Of a DNA stretch of 30,845 nt, positions 7,278-15,496 are shown one piece after another (the stretch's first letter is position 1; each line of letters starts with the position of its first letter). The DNA is from JBEIDK01 sp040383485 (GTDB taxonomy: Bacteria; Bacteroidota; Bacteroidia; UBA4408). The position numbers and the translations under genes were made by a program. The notes beneath the pieces are model-generated. The model had not been told where the DNA came from, did no database searches, and saw only the letters and a list, made by a program, of their open reading frames with translations. The DNA lies in assembly GCA_040383485.1 (NCBI GenBank), contig JBEIDK010000026.1, positions 1 through 30,845 of the forward strand, in the 5' to 3' direction.

Positions 7278-7664
7278 ATGAAAACATTAGTAAAAATTAC
7301 ATTAGCTGGAGCAGTGTTAGCAACAGCATTTGCAGCATGCAAAAAAAATGGAACAGGTGGCGATGCTACTATTGCAGCAATGCCTGCACATCATGGCAAA
7401 ATGATTAAAGGAGCAACAGTATTCGTAAAATTTAAGGCAACAGAGTTGCCGAGCAGCCCTGAATCCAATTACGATTTAAAAGTAGTTGGTGATGCCAAAG
7501 AAGACCATGTGCATATTGAAGGATTGTTACCAGGCAATTATTTTTTGTATGCAGTTGGTTATGACAGTGCTATTTCATTACCTGTAAAAGGTGGCGTTGG
7601 AGTAACAATAAAAAACAGCGAAAAGAAAAAGGAATTTGATGTTGATGTTCCAGTAACGGAGTAA
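7278..7664 (+). CDS. Small lipoprotein of unknown function
   Basis: I do not recognise the family. The 128-residue protein has a lipoprotein signal peptide ending AFAAC, so it should be acylated at Cys20 and anchored in a membrane. The remainder (residues 35-128) looks like a single small beta-sandwich: KGATVFVKFKATELP, then HVHIEGLLPGNYFLYAVGYD, which resembles the carboxypeptidase regulatory-like pattern in which a loop with PGxY precedes a strand. Three histidines lie near residues 37, 38 and 75. It ends the run starting at the DUF59 gene, only 7 bases after lysC, and is followed by a terminator-like hairpin. Confidence 0.75.
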   Translation: MKTLVKITLAGAVLATAFAACKKNGTGGDATIAAMPAHHGKMIKGATVFVKFKATELPSSPESNYDLKVVGDAKEDHVHIEGLLPGNYFLYAVGYDSAISLPVKGGVGVTIKNSEKKKEFDVDVPVTE

Positions 7665-7684
7665 AGATTTAAACATTAAAAAGA

Positions 7685-7706
7685 GACTGTCTCAACAGTC
7701 CGTTTT
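7685..7706 (+). terminator. Terminator-like hairpin after lipoprotein gene
   Basis: GACTGT and ACAGTC pair around CTCA, followed by CGTTTT. The stem is short (6 bp) and the T-run is brief, so this may be a weak terminator or part of the adjacent repeat element. Confidence 0.45.
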
Positions 7707-7825
7707 GTCATGCTGAATTTATTTCAGCATCTCAATAACTCCTAAAATCATTGAATTTTAGATTAACAACGATTGACTATTTTGGAGTTTTTGCTGTTTC
7801 GCGGTGCGGCTTTTGCCACAATGAC
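7707..7825. repeat. Palindromic intergenic element bounded by gtcat/atgac
   Basis: The element starts GTCAT and ends ATGAC. Inside it, ATGCTGAA (7710-7717) pairs perfectly with TTCAGCAT (7723-7730). AACTCCTAAAAT (7737-7748) pairs with ATTTTGGAGTT (7779-7789) with one bulge, or alternatively CTAAAAT (7742-7748) pairs with ATTTTAG (7755-7761). The wording catgctgaatttatttcagcatctc is like dispersed intergenic repeats I recall from Bacteroidota genomes. It sits between the convergent lipoprotein gene and glmM. Confidence 0.55.
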
Positions 7826-7858
7826 GAACAAAATTGGCTTTTGTGACATCCTCTTTAT

Positions 7859-9250
7859 TTATCCTACAATCTCTTGTATATCATTAATTATCTTCATGGC
7901 CAATTGCTGAGCAGTTTGTTCATCCTTGCTTTCGGCATATATTCTAATGATTGGTTCAGTATTCGATTTTCTTAAATGCACCCACTCTTTATCAAATTCT
8001 ATTTTAACACCATCAATAGTATTTACTGGCTGTGCTTCATATTTTTTATGCATCTGCTTTAACACATCATCAGTATCAATACCAGGTTTTAAATCAATCT
8101 TATTTTTAGATATAAAGTAGTTTGGATAAGATTTTCTTAGTGCCAAAGCAGACATTTCTGTTTTAGCTAAATGCGATAGAAATAAAGCAATCCCTAAAAG
8201 TGCATCGCGTCCGTAATGTAATTCAGGATAAATGATTCCTCCATTTCCTTCACCACCTATAACAGCATTTGTTTCCTTCATTTTCTCCACAACATTTACC
8301 TCACCAACAGCAGCAGCATTATACACTCCTCCTGCTTTTTCAGTAACATCGCGTAAAGCACGCGTCGAAGATAAATTTGAAACGGTATTTCCTAACTTAT
8401 TGTTAAGCACATAATCGGCAACTGCAACCAAGGTGTACTCTTCTCCAAACATACTTCCATCTTCGCACACTAATGCTAAACGGTCCACATCAGGGTCAAC
8501 CACAATTCCTAAATCTGATTTTTGTTTTACAACCTCTGCAGCAATATCTTTCAAATGCTCTGGCAATGGCTCCGGGTTATGAGGAAACTTTCCATTCGGT
8601 TCACAAAACAATTCAGTAACATTAGATACACCAAGTGCTTTTAAAAGGATAGGCAATACAATACCGCCTGAAGAATTTACACAATCAATTACAACATTAA
8701 AATTTCTTTTTTTAATAGACTCTACATCAACGAGTGGCAAGGCTAATATGGCATCAATGTGTTTTTGAATGAATGAACTATCTTTTGAAATTACTCCCAA
8801 ATGATCCACTTCTGCAAAAGAAATTTGCATGTCATTCTCCGCTAATTCCAAGACCTTGCTACCATCAGCACCCGAAATAAACTCACCTTTTTCATTCAAC
8901 AACTTTAAGGCGTTCCATTGTTTAGGGTTATGACTAGCAGTTAATATAATTCCGCCTTGAGCGTTCTCCATCACCACTGCCATTTCAACCGTTGGGGTTG
9001 TTGAAAGGCCTGTATCTATAACATCTATTCCTAAACCGCATAATGTTGCACAAACAAGACTATTCACCATTTCACCTGATATACGAGCATCACGTCCAAT
9101 AACAACTTTGCATTTATTATTCTTGTTCCGATGTAAAATCCATGTCCCATAAGCAGATGCAAATTTTACTATATCTATTGGTGTTAAAAAATTACCTGGA
9201 TTGCCGCCAATTATTCCTCTTATTCCTGATATCGACTTTATTAATGACAT
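7859..9250 (-). CDS. glmM: Phosphoglucosamine mutase (archaeal-like type)
   Basis: This 463-residue alpha-D-phosphohexomutase should convert glucosamine-6-phosphate to glucosamine-1-phosphate for UDP-GlcNAc synthesis. It shows the active serine in TASHNP (104-109, Ser106), the metal loop DPDVDR (252-257) and the sugar-recognition loop GEGNGG (333-338). The phosphate-binding end includes RKSNTEPIIRIYAE. The loop GEGNGG differs from the GExSGH of E. coli-type GlmM and is closer to what I recall for archaeal enzymes, so a general phosphomannomutase or phosphoglucomutase activity is possible. Bacteroidota usually carry this form annotated as glmM. The gene stands alone on the minus strand. Confidence 0.88.
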   Translation of the reverse strand: MSLIKSISGIRGIIGGNPGNFLTPIDIVKFASAYGTWILHRNKNNKCKVVIGRDARISGEMVNSLVCATLCGLGIDVIDTGLSTTPTVEMAVVMENAQGGIILTASHNPKQWNALKLLNEKGEFISGADGSKVLELAENDMQISFAEVDHLGVISKDSSFIQKHIDAILALPLVDVESIKKRNFNVVIDCVNSSGGIVLPILLKALGVSNVTELFCEPNGKFPHNPEPLPEHLKDIAAEVVKQKSDLGIVVDPDVDRLALVCEDGSMFGEEYTLVAVADYVLNNKLGNTVSNLSSTRALRDVTEKAGGVYNAAAVGEVNVVEKMKETNAVIGGEGNGGIIYPELHYGRDALLGIALFLSHLAKTEMSALALRKSYPNYFISKNKIDLKPGIDTDDVLKQMHKKYEAQPVNTIDGVKIEFDKEWVHLRKSNTEPIIRIYAESKDEQTAQQLAMKIINDIQEIVG

Positions 9251-9410
9251 ACTCTATTTCTTAAAATAATAACTTTATAAAACTTAAATTCAATCATTAT
9301 TGAATGAGGTAAACATAGTAATTTTTAGAAATCCAATACTAGTGAACCAGAAATTCAAACATTTAACTAAAAAAATAGGGTTAATAACAGAATACAAATT
9401 ACTAGATTTA

Positions 9411-9440
9411 ATTGCTACAAATAAGAAAATATATACATTG
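9411..9440 (+). promoter_or_regulatory. Near-consensus promoter of thiolase gene
   Basis: TTG (9412-9414), 19 bases, then TACATTG (9434-9440). The -7 element lacks one T of TAnnTTTG. A start about 6 bases later leaves a leader of roughly 20 bases before the ATG at 9468. Confidence 0.5.
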
Positions 9441-9467
9441 CGCCCCGTTAAAAAAAACACATAAATC

Positions 9468-10649
9468 ATGATAAAGGAAGTATATATTGTATCGGCTGTG
9501 AGAACCGCGATTGGTAGCATTGGCGGTGGATTAAGCAATATTGAAGCAACTAAATTAGGTTCGGCAGCCATTGAAGGTGCTTTGAAAAAAGCTAACTTAA
9601 AACCTGAAGAAGTAAACGAAGTTTATATGGGCATGGTTTTACAAGCCAATGCTGGACAAGCACCTGCAAGGCAAGCTGCAAAATTTGCGGGTATTCCTGA
9701 TAACGTACCATGTACAACTATAAATAAAGTATGTGCTTCTGCAATGAAATCGGTTATGCTAGCTGCACAAAATATTATGCTTGGCGATGCAGATGTTGTA
9801 GTAGCTGGAGGTATGGAAAGCATGAGTAATGCACCTTTTATGCTTGAAGGAGCAAGAAGTGGTTATAAATTTGGAAATCAAAAATTATTTGATTGCGTTG
9901 TTAAAGATGGCTTAACTGATGTGTATAGCCAAACGGCTATGGGTGTTAGCGCTGAACTTTGCGCTAAGGAATACAACATAACTCGTGAAGCACAAGATGA
10001 ATATGCAATTGAATCTTATAAACGCAGTGCTGATGCTTGGGCGAATGGTAAGTTTAATGATGAAATAGTACCTGTTACCATACCATCTAAAAAATCGGAG
10101 CCAACCATATTTGCTCATGATGAAGAATATAATCAAGTGAAGTTTGATAAAATTCCAAGCTTAAAACCAGTGTTCGATAAAAATGGAACCGTTACTGCAG
10201 CAAATGCTTCAACCCTTAATGATGGTGCTGCAGCGCTTATTTTAATGAGTAAAGAAAAGGCAGAGGCTTTAGGTATTAAACCAATTGCAAAAATTATTTC
10301 ATACGCCGATGCCGAACAAGCTCCAGAATGGTTTACAACAACACCTGCAATAGGGATTCCAAAAGCATTAGAAAAAGCTGGTTTAAAAATAAGTGACATG
10401 GATTTTTTTGAAATCAATGAAGCATTTTCTGCTGTTGCATTAGCAAATATTAAAATCTTGAATATTGATAAAAATAAAATTAATGTAAATGGAGGTGCTG
10501 TAGCTTTAGGTCACCCTCTTGGTTGTTCAGGAGCTAGAATTATTGTAACTTTAATAAATGTGCTAAAGCAAAACAATGGTAGATATGGAGTTGCAAGCTT
10601 ATGCAATGGTGGCGGTGGAGCAAGTACAATAGTAATAGAAAATATGTAA
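9468..10649 (+). CDS. Acetyl-CoA C-acetyltransferase (thiolase)
   Basis: The protein is a thiolase that condenses two acetyl-CoA to acetoacetyl-CoA or performs the reverse cleavage. All catalytic elements of the family are present in 393 residues: nucleophile Cys89 in NKVCASAMKS, NEAF (317-320), His349 in GGAVALGHPLGCSGAR and Cys379 in SLCNGGGGAS. The methionine common in biosynthetic thiolases is visible in DVYSQTAMG (151-159). Length and motifs favour the short-chain acetyl-CoA acetyltransferase group over long-chain FadA, though sequence alone does not settle the direction. It is monocistronic in appearance, with its own promoter and a separate promoter for the next gene. Confidence 0.93.
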   Translation: MIKEVYIVSAVRTAIGSIGGGLSNIEATKLGSAAIEGALKKANLKPEEVNEVYMGMVLQANAGQAPARQAAKFAGIPDNVPCTTINKVCASAMKSVMLAAQNIMLGDADVVVAGGMESMSNAPFMLEGARSGYKFGNQKLFDCVVKDGLTDVYSQTAMGVSAELCAKEYNITREAQDEYAIESYKRSADAWANGKFNDEIVPVTIPSKKSEPTIFAHDEEYNQVKFDKIPSLKPVFDKNGTVTAANASTLNDGAAALILMSKEKAEALGIKPIAKIISYADAEQAPEWFTTTPAIGIPKALEKAGLKISDMDFFEINEAFSAVALANIKILNIDKNKINVNGGAVALGHPLGCSGARIIVTLINVLKQNNGRYGVASLCNGGGGASTIVIENM

Positions 10650-10657
10650 TAATTTGA

Positions 10658-10688
10658 TTTGCATTATTAGAATCATTCTTTAATTTTG
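10658..10688 (+). promoter_or_regulatory. Consensus promoter of the 62-aa gene
   Basis: TTTG (10658-10661), exactly 19 bases, then TAATTTTG (10681-10688): a full match to TTTG-N19-TAnnTTTG. Transcription should start about 10694, some 15 bases before the ATG at 10709. Confidence 0.65.
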
Positions 10689-10708
10689 CAACACATTAAT
10701 AAAATAAT

Positions 10709-10897
10709 ATGACAGCAGTTTGGTATGCATTAGGTGATTTTTTCACAGCAATAACTCCAGGAATAAAAGCTATTGGAAGATTAGGAAATATATTTTTCAG
10801 TTTATCTGTAGCAGTATTAAGTTTTTATTGGATGTATGTACTTACGAAAAATCCAGACAAGGTTCGTTCTAATAAAATAGAAGACCAACCAAAATAA
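10709..10897 (+). CDS. Small single-pass membrane protein
   Basis: This 62-residue protein is short but supported: it has a full consensus promoter just upstream, an ATG start and a strong terminator just downstream. Residues 1-22 form an amphipathic start with aromatic residues, residues ~24-46 (LGNIFFSLSVAVLSFYWMYVL) are one transmembrane helix, and the tail is charged. The layout (amphipathic N-terminus, one helix ending in YWM, charged tail) is reminiscent of small conserved Bacteroidota membrane proteins of unknown function such as DUF6341, but I cannot confirm membership. Confidence 0.7.
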   Translation: MTAVWYALGDFFTAITPGIKAIGRLGNIFFSLSVAVLSFYWMYVLTKNPDKVRSNKIEDQPK

Positions 10898-10918
10898 GCT
10901 CTAAACAAAAATAATTAA

Positions 10919-10948
10919 AAGGCTATATCATTTGATATGGCCTTTTTT
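10919..10948. terminator. Bidirectional terminator
   Basis: AAGGCTATATC (10919-10929) pairs with GATATGGCCTT (10934-10944) over 11 positions with one T-G pair, around a four-base loop. TTTT follows on the plus strand and a T-run (complement of 10917-10920) follows on the minus strand. It serves the 62-aa gene and rlmB, whose stop codon overlaps its edge. Confidence 0.85.
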
Positions 10949-11717
10949 ATTGAAGCCTCTGCCTAATTACTTCATACAATATAATTCCAGTAGCCACTGA
11001 CACGTTTAAAGAACCAAGGTTTCCAATCATTGGTATCATTGCTCTGCTATCACATAACCTTAAGTATTCTAACGATACGCCATCTTCTTCTGAACCCATA
11101 ATGATTGCGGTTGGTTTAGTAAAATCCATCGAGGTGTAATTCTTTTCCGACTTTTCAGTACAAGCAATAATCTGTACTCCACTTTCTTTTAAGAAGTTAA
11201 TGGTGTATTTTAAATTTGGACTCCTACAAACTTTTATCTTACTCAATGCTCCTGCCGATGTTTTTACTGCATCTGCATTTGCTGGTGCGCCTCCTTTAAA
11301 TGGAACAATTATGGCATGAATACCTGCACTATAAGCTGTTCTGCAAATAGCGCCAAAGTTTCTAACATCAGTAATTCTATCTAAAATTAAAAAAAAAGGA
11401 ATTTCCCCCTCTTCAAATAATTGAGGTAAAATATCTTCTACATTAAAATAATTTATTTCACTTATATATGCAATTGCCCCTTGATGGTTGCTTCTTGTAA
11501 TCCTGTTTAAAGTATCCATTGGCACGCCGTTGTAAACAATATCGTTATCTTTTAATTTGCGTTTTAAACCAGCAATTAAATCGCCACCTAAACCATTTTG
11601 AATTAAAATTTTATCGATTTCTCTACCCGCCTCAATTGCCTCAATTATGGAGTGAATACCATAAATAAAGTTTGGTTTTTCTCTCTTAAAATCTCCTTCT
11701 CGTCTATTAAATGCCAT
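10947..11717 (-). CDS. rlmB: 23S rRNA 2'-O-ribose methyltransferase, SpoU family
   Basis: The 256-residue protein is a TrmH/SpoU methyltransferase; RlmB methylates the 2'-hydroxyl of a conserved guanosine in 23S rRNA (2251 in E. coli). A short substrate-binding domain (residues ~18-95, IYGIHSIIEAIEAGREIDKI) precedes the knotted SPOUT domain. That domain shows LDRITDVRNFGAICRTA, FKGGAPANADAVKTSAGA, the cofactor motif IIMGSEEDGVS and the terminal PMIGNLGSLNVSVATGI. It lies 9 bases after the GWxTD gene and ends the three-gene minus operon. A related TrmH enzyme acting on another rRNA site cannot be excluded. Confidence 0.9.
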   Translation of the reverse strand: MAFNRREGDFKREKPNFIYGIHSIIEAIEAGREIDKILIQNGLGGDLIAGLKRKLKDNDIVYNGVPMDTLNRITRSNHQGAIAYISEINYFNVEDILPQLFEEGEIPFFLILDRITDVRNFGAICRTAYSAGIHAIIVPFKGGAPANADAVKTSAGALSKIKVCRSPNLKYTINFLKESGVQIIACTEKSEKNYTSMDFTKPTAIIMGSEEDGVSLEYLRLCDSRAMIPMIGNLGSLNVSVATGIILYEVIRQRLQ

Positions 11718-11726
11718 ACTTAATTC

Positions 11727-13040
11727 TTATTGTTTATCATTGGTAATCCTACCCATACGCCATGAGTCTACATTTCTATACCATAATTCTTTATATGATT
11801 CTGAACGGTTTAAAACATAATCATTATCCGAAAAAGGATTCTCAACTTTTGTATAAATAAATTTCACCTGTCGCATTGCGTTCGATTCATCGCCATATAC
11901 CCATGTTTCTGCATAGGTATCGCGAGACACAGAGTTAGGTGCGCCAAAAATTAAAAACACCAAACCACGGTCTGTCTTCCAACCTTCATCATAAGAAGAG
12001 AAGTAGTTATTGCATTTTTCAATTCTTGAATAGTAAGTTTTAATCAAAAGCCTCGCTTTATCTTTATTGTTTGAGGCGCATTTTAACCAATATTTATCTA
12101 AAGCAAACTTAATATTTGATGCTGAGAGCAACTCATCATACTCTTGTTTGGTAGTAATAAAGCGCAATGATTTTATCATGTCAACTTCATTGTTTAACAC
12201 TGGCACTGAATGGTCGTATTTAATAATTGATAATCCTTCGTATGAGTTAGAATCAGCTACAAATTGATAGATTCCTTTACGTAAAAAATTGATTTTACAG
12301 GAATGATTGATATCAAGATTGATTGTAAATTCTGAATCTGGCAAATGATTTAAAACTTTGCGCTCTTGTGCTGAAAACGGCGGAGGGGGCAATGCAAAAT
12401 CACTTTTAAAATATTTAATAAATAATTTCCTCAGTCCTGGTGTTTTATTAAAAGCAATATTAAGTGAATCACTATTTGTAACATAGTTTTTAAACACTGG
12501 GGATTGTGAATTTATTTCTGAAACATAAAAATTTTGACGAGAAGTTGTCGTTCTTTTATCTATGCTTAAAAATGCAAACGCATCATTATTTCTATTTGCA
12601 TCAATCATTGTAACGTCAAGTATGGCGGTATTACCAAGTTCCATTTTAATTTCGAAAGAACCAGAAATTAGCTCCTTGTTTTGCTTATCAGTTTTTATGG
12701 TATCAGTAAAAAACACTGTTGCACTATCTAATATTTGAGTAGAAGTATAGGTTGGTAATAATTTATATGAAATTTTTACTCTTGCTACAAAATCGTTTTT
12801 ATCGCTAATGGCACGCATGTATAATAATTCACTACTAGCAACATTAAAAAAGATTTTTGTTATACTCTTAGTTTCATGATATGCAGTGTAATTGGGGTGT
12901 ATGCTTGGCAACTCAATTTTTAAGGATGCATTCTGTGGCCTCTTTGATTTTCTTGAAGCACTAATACAGCCATAAAAAAAAGTCAGGATTAAAAAGAAAA
13001 ACAGGGTATATTTTAGAGCAAACAATTTAATATTTCTCAT
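11727..13040 (-). CDS. GWxTD domain lipoprotein
   Basis: This 437-residue protein carries a lipoprotein signal peptide (LFALKYTLFFFLILTFFYGC), placing it in the cell envelope. The C-terminal third contains the GWxTD motif as GWKTD (353-357), followed by RGLVFLIFGAPNSV and ETWVYGD, the core of the GWxTD domain family (Pfam), which is of unknown function. The middle is predicted beta-rich. Its start overlaps the stop of the upstream gene by 4 bases (13037-13040), so the two are translationally coupled. I recall the order GATase-like protein, GWxTD, rlmB from other Bacteroidota, which suggests a conserved envelope function not yet described. Confidence 0.85.
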   Translation of the reverse strand: MRNIKLFALKYTLFFFLILTFFYGCISASRKSKRPQNASLKIELPSIHPNYTAYHETKSITKIFFNVASSELLYMRAISDKNDFVARVKISYKLLPTYTSTQILDSATVFFTDTIKTDKQNKELISGSFEIKMELGNTAILDVTMIDANRNNDAFAFLSIDKRTTTSRQNFYVSEINSQSPVFKNYVTNSDSLNIAFNKTPGLRKLFIKYFKSDFALPPPPFSAQERKVLNHLPDSEFTINLDINHSCKINFLRKGIYQFVADSNSYEGLSIIKYDHSVPVLNNEVDMIKSLRFITTKQEYDELLSASNIKFALDKYWLKCASNNKDKARLLIKTYYSRIEKCNNYFSSYDEGWKTDRGLVFLIFGAPNSVSRDTYAETWVYGDESNAMRQVKFIYTKVENPFSDNDYVLNRSESYKELWYRNVDSWRMGRITNDKQ

Positions 13041-14293
13041 GTTTTTTGCTTTTTCTTTTTTGCGGCAGGAAATAGTATATTATTTAAAATAAGCCTATAG
13101 CCGGGGCTACTTGGGTGTAAACTTAAATCAGTTGGCGGGTCACCAACTCTGTGCTGATAGTCTTCAGGGTCATGGCCACCAAAAAAAGTCCAAGTACCTT
13201 TACCAAACTCGCCATGTATATATTTGGCTTCATTGATACTTTTGTTCTCACCTAAAACTAAGGTGCTGCTTTTAAGCACATTCTTATTAAATGCAGTTGT
13301 TTGACCCATAAAGCCTTTAATGATTTGTTCATGATTTTGACAAAGCATCGTAGGTATAGGGTCCCACTTTGCGCTAAAATCAAATAGTACAAACAAGTCA
13401 GTTGGTTGGGTTACCTTCCTTGGTTCGCTAGCATCAATATTTGAGAATTCATATATCATAGGATTTGTTACCAAACTAAAATCTTTGAACGCAAAACACT
13501 TATTAAAATCTAATTTCGAATTTTGATTTCTATCTGCTCCATCACCATCAAACATCGATTCACAGATGTCAGTGCCTTCTGCTGCCAGAGCAATATCATA
13601 ACTATCGGTAGCGCTACACATGGCAAACAAAAATCCACCACCAACTGTAAAGTCTCTAATTTTTTGAGCTACTGCTAACTTTTCAAGACTCACTTTAGTA
13701 AATCCTAATTTCTTTGCCAATGCCTCGCTACTTCTTACCTGCTCTTGATACCAAGGAGCATTGTTATAAGCCGCATAAAACTTACCATATTGTCCAGTAA
13801 AATCTTCATGATGTAAATGCAACCAATCGTATAACATAAGCTTACCAGCCATAATATCTTCATCATAAACAGTTTCGTACTTTATTTCGGCATAGGTTAA
13901 TACCATCGTAACTGCATCGTCCCAAGGCATTTTACTTTTTGGCGAATAAACCGCCACCTTTGGTGCTTTCTCTAATTTTACAATGTCCATGTTCGCCTCA
14001 GGAATTGCAATTTCTTCCAAAATAGAAGTATATTGTGCATCAGCAATCACCTCATAACTTACACCTCTAATATTGCATTCGTTCTCAATAGTCTTTGCGT
14101 TTTTTATTGCAAAACTTCCTCCTCTATAATTTAGAAGCCAATCTACTTCAACGTTATTTTGCAATGTCCAATAAGCAATGCCGTATGCTTTAAGATGATT
14201 TTTTTGAGAAACCGCGTCCATTGGGATTAGCAAATAAGAGGCCTTAGAAATAATAGCTACTAAAGTAAAGAATGAGAAAAATAATTGTTTCAT
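13037..14293 (-). CDS. Secreted GATase-like protein (database 'asparagine synthetase B')
   Basis: This 418-residue protein belongs to a family conserved in Bacteroidota that databases label asparagine synthetase B. It has neither the Cys2 glutaminase start nor the SGGxDSS ATP loop of true AsnB (which is at 20526-22418), so that name looks wrong. It begins with a signal peptide (~residues 1-18). GGGFLFAMCSATDSYDIAL (218-236) looks like the cysteine nucleophile elbow of class I glutamine amidotransferase-like folds (Cys226). A histidine-rich WLHLHHEDFTGQYGKF (157-172) and a late GGHDPEDYQHRVGDPP are striking. The ending is lysine-rich. Activity is unknown; hydrolase or binding roles are guesses. 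Confidence 0.8.
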   Translation of the reverse strand: MKQLFFSFFTLVAIISKASYLLIPMDAVSQKNHLKAYGIAYWTLQNNVEVDWLLNYRGGSFAIKNAKTIENECNIRGVSYEVIADAQYTSILEEIAIPEANMDIVKLEKAPKVAVYSPKSKMPWDDAVTMVLTYAEIKYETVYDEDIMAGKLMLYDWLHLHHEDFTGQYGKFYAAYNNAPWYQEQVRSSEALAKKLGFTKVSLEKLAVAQKIRDFTVGGGFLFAMCSATDSYDIALAAEGTDICESMFDGDGADRNQNSKLDFNKCFAFKDFSLVTNPMIYEFSNIDASEPRKVTQPTDLFVLFDFSAKWDPIPTMLCQNHEQIIKGFMGQTTAFNKNVLKSSTLVLGENKSINEAKYIHGEFGKGTWTFFGGHDPEDYQHRVGDPPTDLSLHPSSPGYRLILNNILFPAAKKKKQKT

Positions 14294-14329
14294 TAATAAA
14301 AATCTACTTTAGGGATAAGTGTATACTCA

Positions 14330-14337
14330 CAAAAGTA
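14330..14337 (-). promoter_or_regulatory. -7 element for the GATase-like/GWxTD/rlmB operon
   Basis: On the minus strand this reads TACTTTTG, an exact TAnnTTTG. No TTTG is found 19 bases upstream, so only the -7 half is convincing. It would give a leader of about 30 bases before the ATG at 14293. Confidence 0.4.
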
Positions 14338-14421
14338 ATTTTTTATCATTAGATTCGTATTTTATCAGGTTAAAATAAATTAATAAAATTAAATCAATCA
14401 CAATCAAAAATAGAACACAGT

Positions 14422-14967
14422 ATGTCAAACAAAAAACACTTAATTGCTTTGTCCTTATTATTCTTATTTCTAAAAAATTCTAATGCACAAATTGAAATGC
14501 CAGCCACAGAAATTGGATTTAGAGTTGTTGGATTAAATGCCGTAGACTTTGTTTTCAAAAAAGAAAGACGTCCTGATAAAATTTCTAGGTTTAGGCTAAT
14601 GTTTTCACAAGTAGGATTAGACCCATCAAATACGAATTCGGTTTTCACAATTAATACAGGATTTGCCTATGGGATTGAGAGACGAAAATCATTAAAAAAT
14701 AATAGTTACTTTTTTAATGGCTGGGAGCCAGGAATTCTTATTAACCATAATACTTTAAGTGGTAAAGACTTTGGTCAAATAACTCCTTTTATTGGATATA
14801 TGGTTGGCTTTGCACATAATTTTTCCGAAAAGTTATGTATCAACCTTGAGGTAATACCAAGAATTAGTTCTACAACTAGCTATGGCGGAAAGAAGAATAA
14901 TTGGAGAGTTGATGCTGGTTTTAATAGTTCTAATATTGGAGTAGGTATTTATTATAGGATATTATAA
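14422..14967 (+). CDS. Small predicted outer-membrane beta-barrel protein
   Basis: I do not recognise a family. The 181-residue protein has a Sec signal peptide (KKHLIALSLLFLFLKNSNAQ) and a mature part built of short alternating strands rich in glycine and aromatic residues, such as FTINTGFAYGIERR, ITPFIGYMVGFAHNFS, LCINLEVIPRISS and IGVGIYYRIL. The last residue before the stop is not phenylalanine but the YYRIL end is compatible with an outer-membrane barrel of about eight strands. It is a single gene, divergent from the GATase-like operon, and ends in a strong terminator shared with the DUF1573 pair. Confidence 0.7.
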   Translation: MSNKKHLIALSLLFLFLKNSNAQIEMPATEIGFRVVGLNAVDFVFKKERRPDKISRFRLMFSQVGLDPSNTNSVFTINTGFAYGIERRKSLKNNSYFFNGWEPGILINHNTLSGKDFGQITPFIGYMVGFAHNFSEKLCINLEVIPRISSTTSYGGKKNNWRVDAGFNSSNIGVGIYYRIL

Positions 14968-14971
14968 AACA

Positions 14972-15006
14972 AAAAAGGCTTGTATTTATAGAATACAAGC
15001 CTTTTT
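14972..15006. terminator. Strong bidirectional terminator
   Basis: AAAAAGGCTTGTATT (14972-14986) and its exact complement (14992-15006) form a 15-bp stem around TATAG. A-run and T-run flanks give a U-tract in both directions. It separates the convergent barrel gene and the DUF1573 pair. Confidence 0.9.
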
Positions 15007-15022
15007 CATTTATTTTTCTTAA

Positions 15023-15463
15023 TTAGTGTGCTCCTTCTGGAGTAGCTGGAGTTCCAGCAGGGTCAGGCTTTACAACACCTTTAATTTTAATAATTTTTGA
15101 TGCTGTTTTTCCATTTGAAGAAACGGTAACTGTTTTTTCGAAAGCACCTACGCGGTCAGTAGCATATTTTACTTTTATAGAAGATGTTCCACCTGGCTTG
15201 ATTGGTTCATGAGGCCATGTAGGTACTGTGCAACCGCAAGAACCTTGGCAATTTGTAATAATTAGAGGTTCTTTACCTGTATTTTTAAATTTAAACTCGC
15301 GGTTACCATCTGCATTGTGTTCAATTGTTCCGTAATCAATAACTTCTGTATCGAAAGCTATTTCGGCTGCATTAGGGTTGGCTGCTGGTTGAGGGGCATC
15401 TTGTGCATTTGAAACAAAGTAGCTACCGAATGCAATGCCTAGCGTTAAAATAATTTTTTTCAT
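15023..15463 (-). CDS. DUF1573 secreted protein, downstream copy
   Basis: This 146-residue protein has a signal peptide ending SNAQ and one DUF1573 domain, an immunoglobulin/ASPM-like beta-sandwich common in Bacteroidota envelope proteins. The family core is visible: FDTEVIDYGTIEHNADG, REFKFKNTGKEPLIITNC, GSCGCTVPTWPHEPIKPG and VTVSSNGKTASKIIKIKGVV. The cysteines in NCxGSCGCT may form a disulfide. It ends in a short proline-rich tail. It is a tandem paralogue of the gene at 15497-15976, 33 bases away, and is probably cotranscribed with it. No molecular role is established. Confidence 0.88.
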   Translation of the reverse strand: MKKIILTLGIAFGSYFVSNAQDAPQPAANPNAAEIAFDTEVIDYGTIEHNADGNREFKFKNTGKEPLIITNCQGSCGCTVPTWPHEPIKPGGTSSIKVKYATDRVGAFEKTVTVSSNGKTASKIIKIKGVVKPDPAGTPATPEGAH

Positions 15464-15496
15464 TTTTTTTAATTTTAATATTTATAATTTGATTTG

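Noticed and set aside
13037..14293. Calling this gene asparagine synthetase
   Set aside because: The protein lacks Cys2 and the SGGxDSS ATP loop and has a signal peptide; the database label is not supported by the sequence.
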